Assembly (NCBI GenBank): GCA_964608025.1
Contig: CAZSLO010000019.1
Span: 7,884 to 71,883, forward strand
DNA length: 64,000 nt
Source of the DNA: CAZSLO01 sp964608025
Lineage (GTDB): Bacteria; Chloroflexota; Dehalococcoidia; Lucifugimonadales; CAJWER01
Reading direction: 5' to 3'
A program made the translations under genes and the position numbers. Every line of letters begins with the position of its first letter. The stretch's first letter is position 1. Below, in pieces: positions 16,976-25,833 of the stretch. A model generated the notes under the pieces. It ran no database searches. It worked only from the letters and a program-made list of their open reading frames with translations, and was not told where the DNA came from.

Positions 16976-18025
16976 CTACAACAAATTTTCATTGAATTTG
17001 ACACCGAAACCAGGTGTTGTTGGTAAGGTCAAGAAACCATTTTCAAATTCCCGGTCATCTTTCCAGATTACGTCTTGGGGTTGTCCCCGGCTACCAGGGA
17101 GTACTTCCCCGAGGTCCTCACAGTTAGTTGCTACTATAAGATGTAATCCCCATATTTCTCCGCCCCTGTGAGGTACGACGGGGATCTCATATTTCGAAGC
17201 AAGATCTATTATTTGAATACCTGCAGTAATTCCGCCACACCATGTAATATCCGGTTGCCAGAGATCATAAGATCCTTGATTGGCAATCAAGCCAAAGCCA
17301 TGGTGAGTGAATTCATGTTCTCCACCGGCCAAGAGGATGGGTTTTATAGCGGTTCGTATTTGCGATAATTCGACTAGATCGTCTGGAGTTAGAACATCTT
17401 CAAACCAATATATATTCAAATTGGAGAGTATTTTGGCCATATCTATTGCAACAGTCGCCGTCCAGGTCATGTAGTTGTCTATCATGATTAGTCCATCGGC
17501 ACCCAGGTAGTTCCGAGCCTTGCTAGCTAATTCAAATGCGGAGTCATAGTCGGAATCTTTTCCATTCCATCTATGTGAAATTTTATGAGCAGTGAATCCC
17601 AAATCTCTGTACCAGTTAGTATCAGGGCCCGTCGCGTAAGCGCGGACACGTTGTTTAGTCATGCTTCCTATTAGTTCATATACGGGCATAGACTCTGCTT
17701 TACCTAGTAGATCCCATAAGGCAATATCAATCCCACTCAAACCCATGATTGCTATTCCCTTTCTACCATAGGGAATTGATTCCCGATAAAGCATGTCCCA
17801 AAGAGATTTGATATCTTCCGTGTTGTTAATAACTCTACCTATGAGAAGTTCTCGAAAATGGCCATTTACAATTTCGACGGCGGCGTTTCCTCCACCCCCG
17901 TAACCAAGTCCAACGATTCCGAGGTCTGTTTCTATGCGGACCAAAATTTGCCATAGATGGGTACGCCAAGATGGACCGAGATATTTGTAGTCAGGATAGA
18001 TTGCAACTACTTCTTTAATTCGCAT
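16976..18025 (-). CDS. Enolase-superfamily dehydratase, rhamnonate-dehydratase-like
   Basis: A mandelate racemase/muconate lactonizing enzyme-type protein of 349 residues. Visible active-site elements are Lys148-Ile-Ser, metal ligands Asp183 (Met-Ile-Asp-Asn-Tyr-Met), Glu209 (Trp-Phe-Glu-Asp) and Glu236 (Gly-Gly-Glu-His-Glu), then Gln-Pro-Asp259 and Pro-His286-Arg-Gly-Gly. The Gly-Glu-His-Glu, Gln-Pro-Asp-x-x-Trp-Cys-Gly-Gly and Pro-His patterns resemble L-rhamnonate dehydratase and related acid-sugar dehydratases. The true substrate is not known. It is 26 bp downstream of a membrane protein and ends at the terminator shared with rnpB. Confidence 0.82.
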   Translation of the reverse strand: MRIKEVVAIYPDYKYLGPSWRTHLWQILVRIETDLGIVGLGYGGGGNAAVEIVNGHFRELLIGRVINNTEDIKSLWDMLYRESIPYGRKGIAIMGLSGIDIALWDLLGKAESMPVYELIGSMTKQRVRAYATGPDTNWYRDLGFTAHKISHRWNGKDSDYDSAFELASKARNYLGADGLIMIDNYMTWTATVAIDMAKILSNLNIYWFEDVLTPDDLVELSQIRTAIKPILLAGGEHEFTHHGFGLIANQGSYDLWQPDITWCGGITAGIQIIDLASKYEIPVVPHRGGEIWGLHLIVATNCEDLGEVLPGSRGQPQDVIWKDDREFENGFLTLPTTPGFGVKFNENLL

Positions 18026-18051
18026 TAATTGTACGGATTGCGCTACGAGAT

Positions 18052-18825
18052 TTACTTTCGCCTGCGATTCCGACGTCTCTTCCGTATTGGCATCTCTTTT
18101 GTTGGAGATGCCGTACCCGAGGCCATGTTTGTGATAGCTTCTTTCTCTCCGGATTGATCAGGCTTTTGATTTTCCGCCGGAGTTCTGGTTGAATCCGGGA
18201 AAAATTCTAGCCAGATAAACGCAGCTACCAGACATGCCATTCCAATGGGTCCATTAGGAGATGCGTGGCTCATTCCAAATATCAACGCTGCAAGAATCAT
18301 CAGGGCAACTGGACCCCTAGGGGCACCAGCCATTCGTATACCTACTGCCGCCGATATAACGCCAATTATCCAGGCCAGTGCCCCTGTCCAGGAAAAGAGG
18401 GAAACATTTCCCACGACAGGATTATTCCAGAGTGATTCGATAGCCCCTTCGATCGCGTTTTGTTGTGAAACGGGGAGCTCTTTAGTATCTCGGACTAACA
18501 CTCCTATGGCAATTCCGGCGACGGCGTCAAGTACCGTGTAAAACACTACAAACACTACCATGGAAACACGTGCAATGATTGCCGCGATACTATTGAGTTC
18601 CCGGACTACCAAATATACTCCCAGACCAACTAGGGCCAGCAACGGTACTTGGACAAGGTGGATGATTAGCCACTGGTCAATGACTGGTGCTAGTACCCTG
18701 TACCTTGTGAATGGGCCCAGATTTCCCTCCGAATCGAATGGAAGCGATTCGAAGTGCCAAACTTCTACTAAGCCGAGAAATAGTGGGGCACCTATTACCA
18801 CAAGTCTTATTAAGGCTAATTTCAT
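18052..18825 (-). CDS. Multi-spanning membrane protein of unknown function
   Basis: 257 residues with about six hydrophobic segments (roughly 4-22, 48-72, 82-112, 143-165, 170-186 and 190-208) and a cytoplasmic-looking, strongly basic tail ending in Arg/Lys repeats. I do not recognise the family. It lies just upstream of the enolase-superfamily gene and is probably co-transcribed with it. The Ala-Gly-Ile-Ala-Ile-Gly-Val-Leu segment resembles general bacterial DUF-type membrane proteins but gives no function. Confidence 0.65.
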   Translation of the reverse strand: MKLALIRLVVIGAPLFLGLVEVWHFESLPFDSEGNLGPFTRYRVLAPVIDQWLIIHLVQVPLLALVGLGVYLVVRELNSIAAIIARVSMVVFVVFYTVLDAVAGIAIGVLVRDTKELPVSQQNAIEGAIESLWNNPVVGNVSLFSWTGALAWIIGVISAAVGIRMAGAPRGPVALMILAALIFGMSHASPNGPIGMACLVAAFIWLEFFPDSTRTPAENQKPDQSGEKEAITNMASGTASPTKEMPIRKRRRNRRRK

Positions 18826-18977
18826 TGGGTTAATTTCATCTCAGATATGTGACCACTCTAAGTGATACTCAACTCTAGGACAACTGTGCAAATGTTGGAT
18901 TTGGTGTTCTTTTAGACAAGGGTTTACGTGATAGGTGAGTATATATATTCTGTAGTTACATATAACGGAGCTTAATT

Positions 18978-20555
18978 ATGTTTAGACCAAGATTAATTTA
19001 CTATAACGATGCCCACCACTTCCACGCAAAAAGGATAGAGCCACCTGCAACTATTCACATGCTTCAATGGCCGGTAGATGAAATCGCTGGCACCGGTGTT
19101 GATCTCTTGGTTTTTGGACTGGGTTATGGGGATGTCTATTTCCATCAAAGTAAAGTTGGAAGGGTAGTAGGTCAAGAAAAAGACGTTTGGGAAAATTACA
19201 TAGACTGGCGGATAATGCGAATGGTAGAAGAGTCTTGGAAACTGGGTACTGATCAACTAAGGGAGGTTATCCTTAGAGGACGTGAGATTGGAATGAAAGT
19301 GTTTCCAAGCTTGAAACTCAATGATCCTGCACAGCCTGGTCAAGAACGTTGTGGTTGGCTCAAATGGAGACGGGGTGCAGAAGTTTGTATTAGGGAGGCG
19401 GGTTCAACACCTGGGACTGAATGGTGTTACGACTTCAGCCTTGCAGAAGTCCGTCAAGATAAGCTAGGGATGGTTCGAGAAGTGCTGGAAGACTACGAGG
19501 CTGATGGGATTGAACTAGATTTCATGTTTCGACCACAGTATTTCCGACAATCCGAAATAGAACAAAATATTCCTGTAATGAGTGAGTTCGTTTCTAATGT
19601 TCGAAGCTTAGCAACTGAGATTGGTTTACGCCAAAATCGACAGATCAATGTTATCGCACGGGTTGATGATAATAGAGAGAGAAACATGGCATCAGGCCTA
19701 GATGTTGTTGCCTGGCTAGAGGCAGGATCGCTAGACGGTGTTGTTGGACAGGAACCGCAATCGTTTTTTAACACCCAGCCAACGCCGAGCTGGATTTCAG
19801 ATGCTGCAAACAATGCCGTTGTTTTATTGATTAGTCGACCACCGAGAAGAGTCTACGATGAACGAACGTCATTCCCCAGTATCGAAATGTATAGGGCGCT
19901 TTCACAAACTTTGCGTAACCAAGGATTTTCAGGATTATATTTAGGGTATTTGCCTTGGCCCTTATCTGGAGAAGAGTATGAGGTTCTTAGGGAAGTTGCA
20001 TACCCGGAAATTTTCTATAGAAGAAACAAACGGTATTTCATACAGCCAGGGGATAGTGATGAAAGCCAGTTACCCTTACCGACCGATCAGCAGATACCGG
20101 TTGTACTGAAAGATGGTGAGACGGTGGTTGCAAAGGTATTTGTAGCAGACGATCTAGAAGAAGCCTACTCTGATCGGGAAATGAGGCCACCTATCCTGAC
20201 ATTGAGGTTTGCGTTTTATTGTATCGAAGACGATGTGGAAATTCGTTTCAATGGACGAATGTTGTCATTGGAGGATTGTGAAATTTCCGATGAACGTGCA
20301 CTTACTATGCCAGTATCACTTCGGAACCCAATCTCAGCTCCCACAGGTTTTTCTGCGCACTGGTTCCGGTTCAATCTCGAACCCAAAGAAGTAGTTCAGG
20401 GTGAAAATATCGTAGAGATTAAAATGAAAACAATGTCGAAGACAGCTGGATTCACACGCAGCCTCAATGGTGTTGAAATTTTGATGCGCTACAAGGATTT
20501 CGTTCGACCTGAGGGACTTGGCACTGTCAGGATAGGGCTACGGGGTGGTGGATAG
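18978..20555 (+). CDS. Glycoside-hydrolase-like TIM-barrel protein, unknown function
   Basis: 525 residues, no signal peptide. It opens with Tyr-Asn-Asp-Ala-His-His-Phe, followed by alternating strand/helix segments typical of a (beta/alpha)8 barrel and a conserved Gly-Ile-Glu-Leu-Asp-Phe-Met (a strand-end acidic pair like those of glycoside hydrolases) near residue 180. After about residue 350 a beta-rich domain follows. It resembles the family of uncharacterised GH-like proteins often annotated as hypothetical. A second protein at 30747-32516 has the same Asn-Asp-Ala-His opening to its barrel. GGAG precedes the ATG. The function is not assigned. Confidence 0.7.
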   Translation: MFRPRLIYYNDAHHFHAKRIEPPATIHMLQWPVDEIAGTGVDLLVFGLGYGDVYFHQSKVGRVVGQEKDVWENYIDWRIMRMVEESWKLGTDQLREVILRGREIGMKVFPSLKLNDPAQPGQERCGWLKWRRGAEVCIREAGSTPGTEWCYDFSLAEVRQDKLGMVREVLEDYEADGIELDFMFRPQYFRQSEIEQNIPVMSEFVSNVRSLATEIGLRQNRQINVIARVDDNRERNMASGLDVVAWLEAGSLDGVVGQEPQSFFNTQPTPSWISDAANNAVVLLISRPPRRVYDERTSFPSIEMYRALSQTLRNQGFSGLYLGYLPWPLSGEEYEVLREVAYPEIFYRRNKRYFIQPGDSDESQLPLPTDQQIPVVLKDGETVVAKVFVADDLEEAYSDREMRPPILTLRFAFYCIEDDVEIRFNGRMLSLEDCEISDERALTMPVSLRNPISAPTGFSAHWFRFNLEPKEVVQGENIVEIKMKTMSKTAGFTRSLNGVEILMRYKDFVRPEGLGTVRIGLRGGG

Positions 20556-20610
20556 AATTGTTTAGGTTTCGAAGTGTTTCTTATCCGAATTCTGAAGATG
20601 ATTTCGTTGA

Positions 20611-20640
20611 TTGACGATTTTGAACAAGCACTGCTACACT
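20611..20640 (+). promoter_or_regulatory. Promoter of the CoA-transferase/acyl-CoA ligase operon
   Basis: TTGACG (20611-20616), an 18-nt spacer, then TACACT (20635-20640) with a TGC extension at 20632-20634. Transcription would start near 20647, about 37 nt before the TTG start at 20684. Confidence 0.6.
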
Positions 20641-20683
20641 CGCCTCAAAGTGAGCTACGGGATAGGCTAGTTTAGGAGACTTT

Positions 20684-21850
20684 TTGAACGCTGAAAATGC
20701 CAAGCCTTTAAGCCAGATTACTGTTTTAGACATGACAGTCAATGTTCCAGGGCCGTTTTGCTCGACCATCCTTTGCGATCTTGGTGCCCGGGTAATTAAA
20801 GTCGAGCCTCCTGGTGGGGATCCACTTCGGCATAGTAAGGGAATTTGGGATAGCATCAATCGGGGCAAAGATAGCATCGTATTGGACCTTAAGACCGAAG
20901 GCGGCCAGCGGGTACTACATGGACTCGCAACAAAAACCGACATCGTTCTTGAGGGCTGGCGGCCCGGCGTAGCGTCTAGGCTTGCAGCTAGTTATGACAT
21001 TTTGTCTAAGATAAACCCGTCATTAGTATACTGCTCAATCTCTGGATTTGGACAGACCGGTCCCTGGCGTGAACGTTCAGGTCATGATGTTAACTATCTC
21101 GCTCTTAGTGGATACATGGGACTTCAAAGTTCGATTGAAGGGCGCCCTTGGTCTCCTGCTGTGCTCTTTTCTGACCTAGTATCAGGATTGTATGCTGCGA
21201 TTACTACCCTCGCGTCGATAGCTGGGAGAGGAATCAGTGGTAAGGGGACCTATATTGACTTGTCAATGACTGATGCGGCATTGTCTCTACTAGGGTTAGA
21301 AGTGGGCAGAATGGCAGATCCAGCAGAATCCAAGCTCAGCCCGAATGTAACTTTTATACCCCACTACGGGTTGTTCCAATGTGCCGATGATAGGTGGCTG
21401 AGTTTAGGTATTGTCCATGAGAATCATTTCTGGGATCAGTTTTGTTTAGTATCTGGTCTTGATCGTTTTATCGGGATGGATCTTGACCATAGATTGAGAA
21501 AGGCTGGGAGTATCAAATCTGCGTTAGAAGAGGTGTTTCGAACTCGGACATCAACAGAATGGGAATGTTTACTTGTCGAAGCTGACATACCCGCATCGAT
21601 CGTGATGGAGCTGGCCGATGTTTTTGAAATAGAACAGTTTCGTCATAGGGAGATCTTCAATTTTATTGGTGGCCAAACTTTCCTTGGTCAACCGGCTCGG
21701 TTTTCCACTGGAAGAATAGGTCCAACAAAGGCCTCACCTAGGCTCGGGGAGCAAACGAATTTGTTGTTAGCTGAACTCGATTACACGTCTGAAGAAGTGG
21801 ATAAACTTACGAGAGACAAGGTTTTTGGGTCTTCTGAGGACACTTTGTGA
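20684..21850 (+). CDS. CaiB/BaiF family CoA transferase (type III)
   Basis: 388 residues of the type III CoA-transferase/alpha-methylacyl-CoA racemase family. Seen are Val-Leu-Asp-Met near the start, Pro-Gly-Pro-Phe, Leu-Gly-Ala-Arg-Val-Ile-Lys-Val-Glu-Pro-Pro-Gly-Gly-Asp-Pro-Leu-Arg, Asn-Arg-Gly-Lys-Asp-Ser, Gly-Phe-Gly-Gln-Thr-Gly-Pro and Gly-His134-Asp135-Val-Asn-Tyr-Leu-Ala-Leu-Ser-Gly. The last block favours the racemase-like branch. The start is a TTG at 20684 with AGGAG upstream. Its stop overlaps the next gene's GTG (GTGA), so it is coupled to the acyl-CoA ligase. Together they suggest activation of a carboxylic acid. Confidence 0.87.
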   Translation: MNAENAKPLSQITVLDMTVNVPGPFCSTILCDLGARVIKVEPPGGDPLRHSKGIWDSINRGKDSIVLDLKTEGGQRVLHGLATKTDIVLEGWRPGVASRLAASYDILSKINPSLVYCSISGFGQTGPWRERSGHDVNYLALSGYMGLQSSIEGRPWSPAVLFSDLVSGLYAAITTLASIAGRGISGKGTYIDLSMTDAALSLLGLEVGRMADPAESKLSPNVTFIPHYGLFQCADDRWLSLGIVHENHFWDQFCLVSGLDRFIGMDLDHRLRKAGSIKSALEEVFRTRTSTEWECLLVEADIPASIVMELADVFEIEQFRHREIFNFIGGQTFLGQPARFSTGRIGPTKASPRLGEQTNLLLAELDYTSEEVDKLTRDKVFGSSEDTL

Positions 21851-23490
21851 TAATGAATCAGAGATACCAGATCGGCGACTATCACCAAACATACCGTACC
21901 TTCAGCCAAGTTGTACCTGAGGTATACAACTGGGCATATCAAGTGTTCGATGAATGGGGACGGAATTCTAACAAAGTAGCGATGGTTTGGGTTGGACAAG
22001 ACGGAAATTCTCGTGAAGTAACTTTCAGTGAAATGGGTGTTAGGTCCAAACGCCTGGCAAACGCCTTGACTGGGATGGGTGTAAAGAGAGGCGAACGGGT
22101 ATTTACGATGTTACCCAGGATCGTTGAGTGGTGGGAAATCATGTTGGGTTGTATGAGAGGTGGACAGGTTCCTGTACCTGGGACCACGCTATTAACCACC
22201 AAGGATATCTCCTACCGGATCAATATCTCTGAAGCAAAGATCGCTATTACAGACCCCGATAATTTCGATAAAATCGAATCGGTGTTAGGGGAATGCCCGA
22301 CCTTAGAAAAAATCTTAGTTGTTGGCGGCAAGGGCCCGTGGGTTGAATATGAAGATTTGTTGAGATTGGCATCCGATGAATTGCCTCACCCTTGCAATCG
22401 TTCTGATGATCCTCTCGTAATATATTTCACCTCCGGAACCACCGGTCACCCTAAAATGGTGATGAATACCCACTCAACTTACCCAATAGGACACCTCGCT
22501 ACCGGAAAATTCTGGCTTGATAATAGGGCAAGTGATCTACATTGGACTCTTGCTGATACTGGGTGGGCTCAAGCTGCGTGGACGAGTTTCTTCGCTCCTT
22601 GGAACATGGGTGCTGGAATATTCATTTGGGATTCCAGGGGCCGTTTTGAGGCTAAGAATACACTCCGAATGTTCGAAGAGTATCCAATCACAACGTTTTT
22701 TGCGCCGCCCACAGCTTATCGGATGATGGTTCAGGAAAATCTTGCTGAATTCAATCCGAAAGTCCTTCGACATACGGTTGGCGCTGGTGAAGCAGTCAAC
22801 CCTGAAGTGATTGATGAATGGAGAGAACATACAGGTTTACACATCTGGGAAGGTTATGGTCAAACAGAAACAACCTTACTGGCTGCGACTTTTCCAGGAA
22901 TGGAGTACCGACCAGCTTCGATGGGTGTAACATGTCCTGGATACTACATGGCAATTGTTGATGAGGATGGCAACGAGCTTGAAAATGGGGAAGAAGGTGA
23001 AATTGCTGTACGTACTGAGCCTGAATGGCCAGTGGGCCTGTTTCCAGGATATTGGCGTAATCCGGATGCAAACGCTAGATCGTTCAGGAATGGTTGGTAT
23101 TACACCGGCGATTTAGCCACTCAAGATCCCGATGGTTATTTTTGGTTTGTGGGACGAAATGATGACGTTATCATAAGCTCGTCATATCGCATAGGACCGT
23201 TTGAGGTAGAATCGGCATTAGTCGAACACGATTCTGTAGCAGAAGCTGCAGTTGTTGGTAAGCCTGACGTACTGCGGAGCGAAATTGTCAAGGCATTCAT
23301 AAAATTGGCACCTGGCTACGACCCCTCTGATGAACTGGTTGGGACCCTGCAGGACCACGTAAAGCTAGTTACGGCTCCTTATAAGTATCCGCGTGAAATT
23401 GAATTTGTGGATGAACTTCCAAAGACGATTAGTGGAAAAATAAGACGAGCGGAGCTACGGCGGATTGAACGTATAAACACCCATAGCTGA
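21847..23490 (+). CDS. AMP-forming acyl-CoA synthetase (medium-chain/benzoate-CoA ligase-like)
   Basis: 547 residues of the ANL superfamily. P-loop Tyr-Phe-Thr-Ser-Gly-Thr-Thr-Gly-His-Pro-Lys (about 196-206), Glu-Gly-Tyr-Gly-Gln-Thr-Glu-Thr, Tyr-Tyr-Thr-Gly-Asp-Leu, Gly-Arg-Asn-Asp-Asp-Val-Ile, and the C-terminal catalytic Lys in Lys-Thr-Ile-Ser-Gly-Lys-Ile-Arg-Arg are all intact. Sequence style is that of ACSM/benzoate-CoA ligase-type enzymes, not long-chain FadD. The GTG start overlaps the upstream stop; an ATG at 21853 is an alternative. Substrate chain length cannot be told. Confidence 0.88.
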   Translation: MIMNQRYQIGDYHQTYRTFSQVVPEVYNWAYQVFDEWGRNSNKVAMVWVGQDGNSREVTFSEMGVRSKRLANALTGMGVKRGERVFTMLPRIVEWWEIMLGCMRGGQVPVPGTTLLTTKDISYRINISEAKIAITDPDNFDKIESVLGECPTLEKILVVGGKGPWVEYEDLLRLASDELPHPCNRSDDPLVIYFTSGTTGHPKMVMNTHSTYPIGHLATGKFWLDNRASDLHWTLADTGWAQAAWTSFFAPWNMGAGIFIWDSRGRFEAKNTLRMFEEYPITTFFAPPTAYRMMVQENLAEFNPKVLRHTVGAGEAVNPEVIDEWREHTGLHIWEGYGQTETTLLAATFPGMEYRPASMGVTCPGYYMAIVDEDGNELENGEEGEIAVRTEPEWPVGLFPGYWRNPDANARSFRNGWYYTGDLATQDPDGYFWFVGRNDDVIISSSYRIGPFEVESALVEHDSVAEAAVVGKPDVLRSEIVKAFIKLAPGYDPSDELVGTLQDHVKLVTAPYKYPREIEFVDELPKTISGKIRRAELRRIERINTHS

Positions 23491-23747
23491 TATGCGTTGT
23501 TGATTAACCCATGGAACTGTATATATCGTAAAAAAACCTAGTTGTGTACGCTAAAAGTCGAACTTAAGAAGTTCTGATAAATAGTGAGATGACTATATTG
23601 ATATGGTGCTAACAGGGCGGTTTAAATATCTAATTTAGATAGATAGCTGTTTAGATCCAATAATGTTATTCACCATATTTGGTATTCTCATCCCCTACAG
23701 TTCATTATAATCAGCGGTTACCAAGTTCATGGTCCAGAGGTTGTTAC

Positions 23748-24893
23748 ATGGAATATTTCCGAGATGAACACGAGTTATTCAGGTTAGCAGTGCGTCGGTT
23801 CGTTCAAGAAAAGATCACCCCAAACGTAGACGATTGGGAAGAGAATGGGGAAATTCCACGTGATCTGTTTCTCCAACTGGGGCAACTGGGATTCCTTGGA
23901 ATAGAGTACCCGGACACTTACGGTGGTAGCAACGCTGATTTTTGGATGACTGTAGTGCTGGCAGAAGAGTTGGCACGCTGCCGTGCCGGTGGAGTTGCAT
24001 TCAGCGTAATTGTTCATACAGATATGTCTTCCCCTTGGCTTGCTAGACTAGGTACTGAAGATCAAAAGACTGAATACTTGCCATCCATTATCAAGGGAGA
24101 AAAAGTTTGCGCTTTGGCTATCACAGAACCCGGTGCAGGTTCAGATATGGGTGGAATCACCACGAACGCGAAAAGGGATAACAATCACTGGGTGATTAAT
24201 GGGTCAAAGACATTCACTACGAATGGGGTTTATGGTGATCTTTACTTTGTATCTGCAAGGACTGGATCACATGGTCCCAGACATCGTCAGATCTCCCAGT
24301 TCTTGGTTGAACGAGACACTCCGGGTCTTGTTGTAACTAAAAAACTAGATAAGACCGGGATGCTTTCTTCAGATACGGCAGAGCTTGTTTTTGACGATGT
24401 AAAGGTGCCGGAGACTAGTCTTTTAGGTAAAGAGAATAGGGGATTCTATCAGCTTGCTTCTGGTCTACAGCGTGAACGGTTGATCGCCGCCATCCTCAGT
24501 ATTTCTGCTTCCAATCAGGCTTTAGAAGATTCTAAAGTTTACCTGAAGCAACGTACTGCGTTTGACCGTCCACTATCCGATCTTCAATCTCTAAGGCATC
24601 GTTTCACTAATATAGCTACTGAATTGGAGGCTGCTCGTCAGCTAACATATTATGCTTCAGCATTGTTTGCTAATGGAAAAGAAGCTGAGAAAATTGTCTC
24701 TATGGCGAAGCTTTATTCTACCGAGGTTGCTAATCGCATAGCCTATGAAGCAGTTCAGTTTCATGGTGGATATGGGTATATACGTGAAACGCCGGTCGAA
24801 CGCTTTGCTAGGGATTACAGGCTGTGGACTATAGCAGCTGGTTCGTCTGAGATAATGCGGGAAATTATCGGGAAGCGGTTGCTTGATGATTAA
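23748..24893 (+). CDS. Acyl-CoA dehydrogenase
   Basis: 381 residues with the standard FAD-dependent fold: Thr-Glu-Pro-Gly-Ala-Gly-Ser-Asp (about 126-133), Trp-Val-Ile-Asn-Gly-Ser-Lys-Thr-Phe-Thr-Thr-Asn-Gly, and Gln-Phe-His-Gly-Gly-Tyr-Gly-Tyr. The medium-chain-type catalytic Glu position near the C terminus is replaced (Ala-Ala-Gly-Ser), but Glu243 in Gln-Arg-Glu-Arg-Leu matches the catalytic Glu of long-chain and isovaleryl-CoA dehydrogenases, so the enzyme should be active and of that branch. ATG 23748 has AGAGG upstream; an in-frame start at 23679 would add 23 unrelated residues. It follows the acyl-CoA ligase by 257 bp. Confidence 0.88.
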   Translation: MEYFRDEHELFRLAVRRFVQEKITPNVDDWEENGEIPRDLFLQLGQLGFLGIEYPDTYGGSNADFWMTVVLAEELARCRAGGVAFSVIVHTDMSSPWLARLGTEDQKTEYLPSIIKGEKVCALAITEPGAGSDMGGITTNAKRDNNHWVINGSKTFTTNGVYGDLYFVSARTGSHGPRHRQISQFLVERDTPGLVVTKKLDKTGMLSSDTAELVFDDVKVPETSLLGKENRGFYQLASGLQRERLIAAILSISASNQALEDSKVYLKQRTAFDRPLSDLQSLRHRFTNIATELEAARQLTYYASALFANGKEAEKIVSMAKLYSTEVANRIAYEAVQFHGGYGYIRETPVERFARDYRLWTIAAGSSEIMREIIGKRLLDD

Positions 24894-24905
24894 AATGGTA
24901 ATTCA

Positions 24906-25760
24906 TCATCTAACCGAGTGAAATACTAGTGGTTTGAGATCTTCTGGCAGAGTTTCGTAGATCTCTTGCGGTATGGTAGGCTCGCCTTCCCCAAGAACTA
25001 CACCAGTTTCTTTGGAGAGTCTATGTTTTTCAGGTTCGGAGTTTGGCAGTAAATAGTCCAAGTTGAACCACCATGGTGCGTAACGTACCGCCATCCCGAA
25101 CCGAGTTTCATTGCTATTGTTAGTACCAGAAGCATGCCAAAGACGGCTGTCGAATAGGAACACATCTCCAGCATTTCCCAATGCTTGTATTTCAGTAGGG
25201 TAGGGGCAGTTGCGGTCTATGCCGTTGTTACCCGTGGGATTATTACTTGAGCGGTGAGAGCCTGGGGCCGCATATGTCGCTCCCGTATTTTTTGTGAAGG
25301 GCGATAACATCCATACTGAGCTAAGGTGTATTACAGCATCACCGTAAGGCGCATCTATTTTTAAGGCTGCACCTTGGTTAAAAGGTTGGTCGGAGTGCCA
25401 TCCTCCACGCTTATAGCCCGGAGGATTAAATTCTCCTTTTATCCAGGTAATCCTTACGTGTGGACCCCAGAAACTTTTTAGTGTGCTAATGATTCTGTCG
25501 TCTGCTAAATATGGAGCGAAGGACTGGTTATAGCTTAGCAGACCGTATGTGGGTCCGTATGCGTATCTTTCCGAAATCAATCCTTGCTGATTCAGCTTGT
25601 TATCGACGCCGAGTTCACGGCCTTGGGCAAGGGCGGTTGCTTCCACACTTTCACGTACAGAATCTACCACTTCATAAGGGATCACCTCCCGGATGATACA
25701 AAACCCATCCTGCTTGATGTGTTGCACAATATCTGCAACTTTTTCGTTACCAGCTTTCAT
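24906..25760 (-). CDS. Phytanoyl-CoA dioxygenase (PhyH) family protein
   Basis: 284 residues of the Fe(II)/2-oxoglutarate oxygenase superfamily. The facial triad is His122-x-Asp124 (Gly-Trp-His-Ser-Asp) and His209 (Leu-Trp-His-Ala-Ser-Gly), with Arg220 as the likely 2-oxoglutarate ligand. Pro-Gly-Ser-His-Arg-Ser is the typical preceding strand-loop. The substrate is unknown: PhyH members hydroxylate acyl-CoAs, ectoine or natural products. It lies 73 bp after acsA on the same strand and converges with the acyl-CoA dehydrogenase. Confidence 0.85.
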   Translation of the reverse strand: MKAGNEKVADIVQHIKQDGFCIIREVIPYEVVDSVRESVEATALAQGRELGVDNKLNQQGLISERYAYGPTYGLLSYNQSFAPYLADDRIISTLKSFWGPHVRITWIKGEFNPPGYKRGGWHSDQPFNQGAALKIDAPYGDAVIHLSSVWMLSPFTKNTGATYAAPGSHRSSNNPTGNNGIDRNCPYPTEIQALGNAGDVFLFDSRLWHASGTNNSNETRFGMAVRYAPWWFNLDYLLPNSEPEKHRLSKETGVVLGEGEPTIPQEIYETLPEDLKPLVFHSVR

Positions 25761-25833
25761 CGTTTGTCATCCTACATAGCCGAGATGAATCTGTTGTCCT
25801 GCCTAAGCTTTATTGTTTATGCGTAGATGTTAT

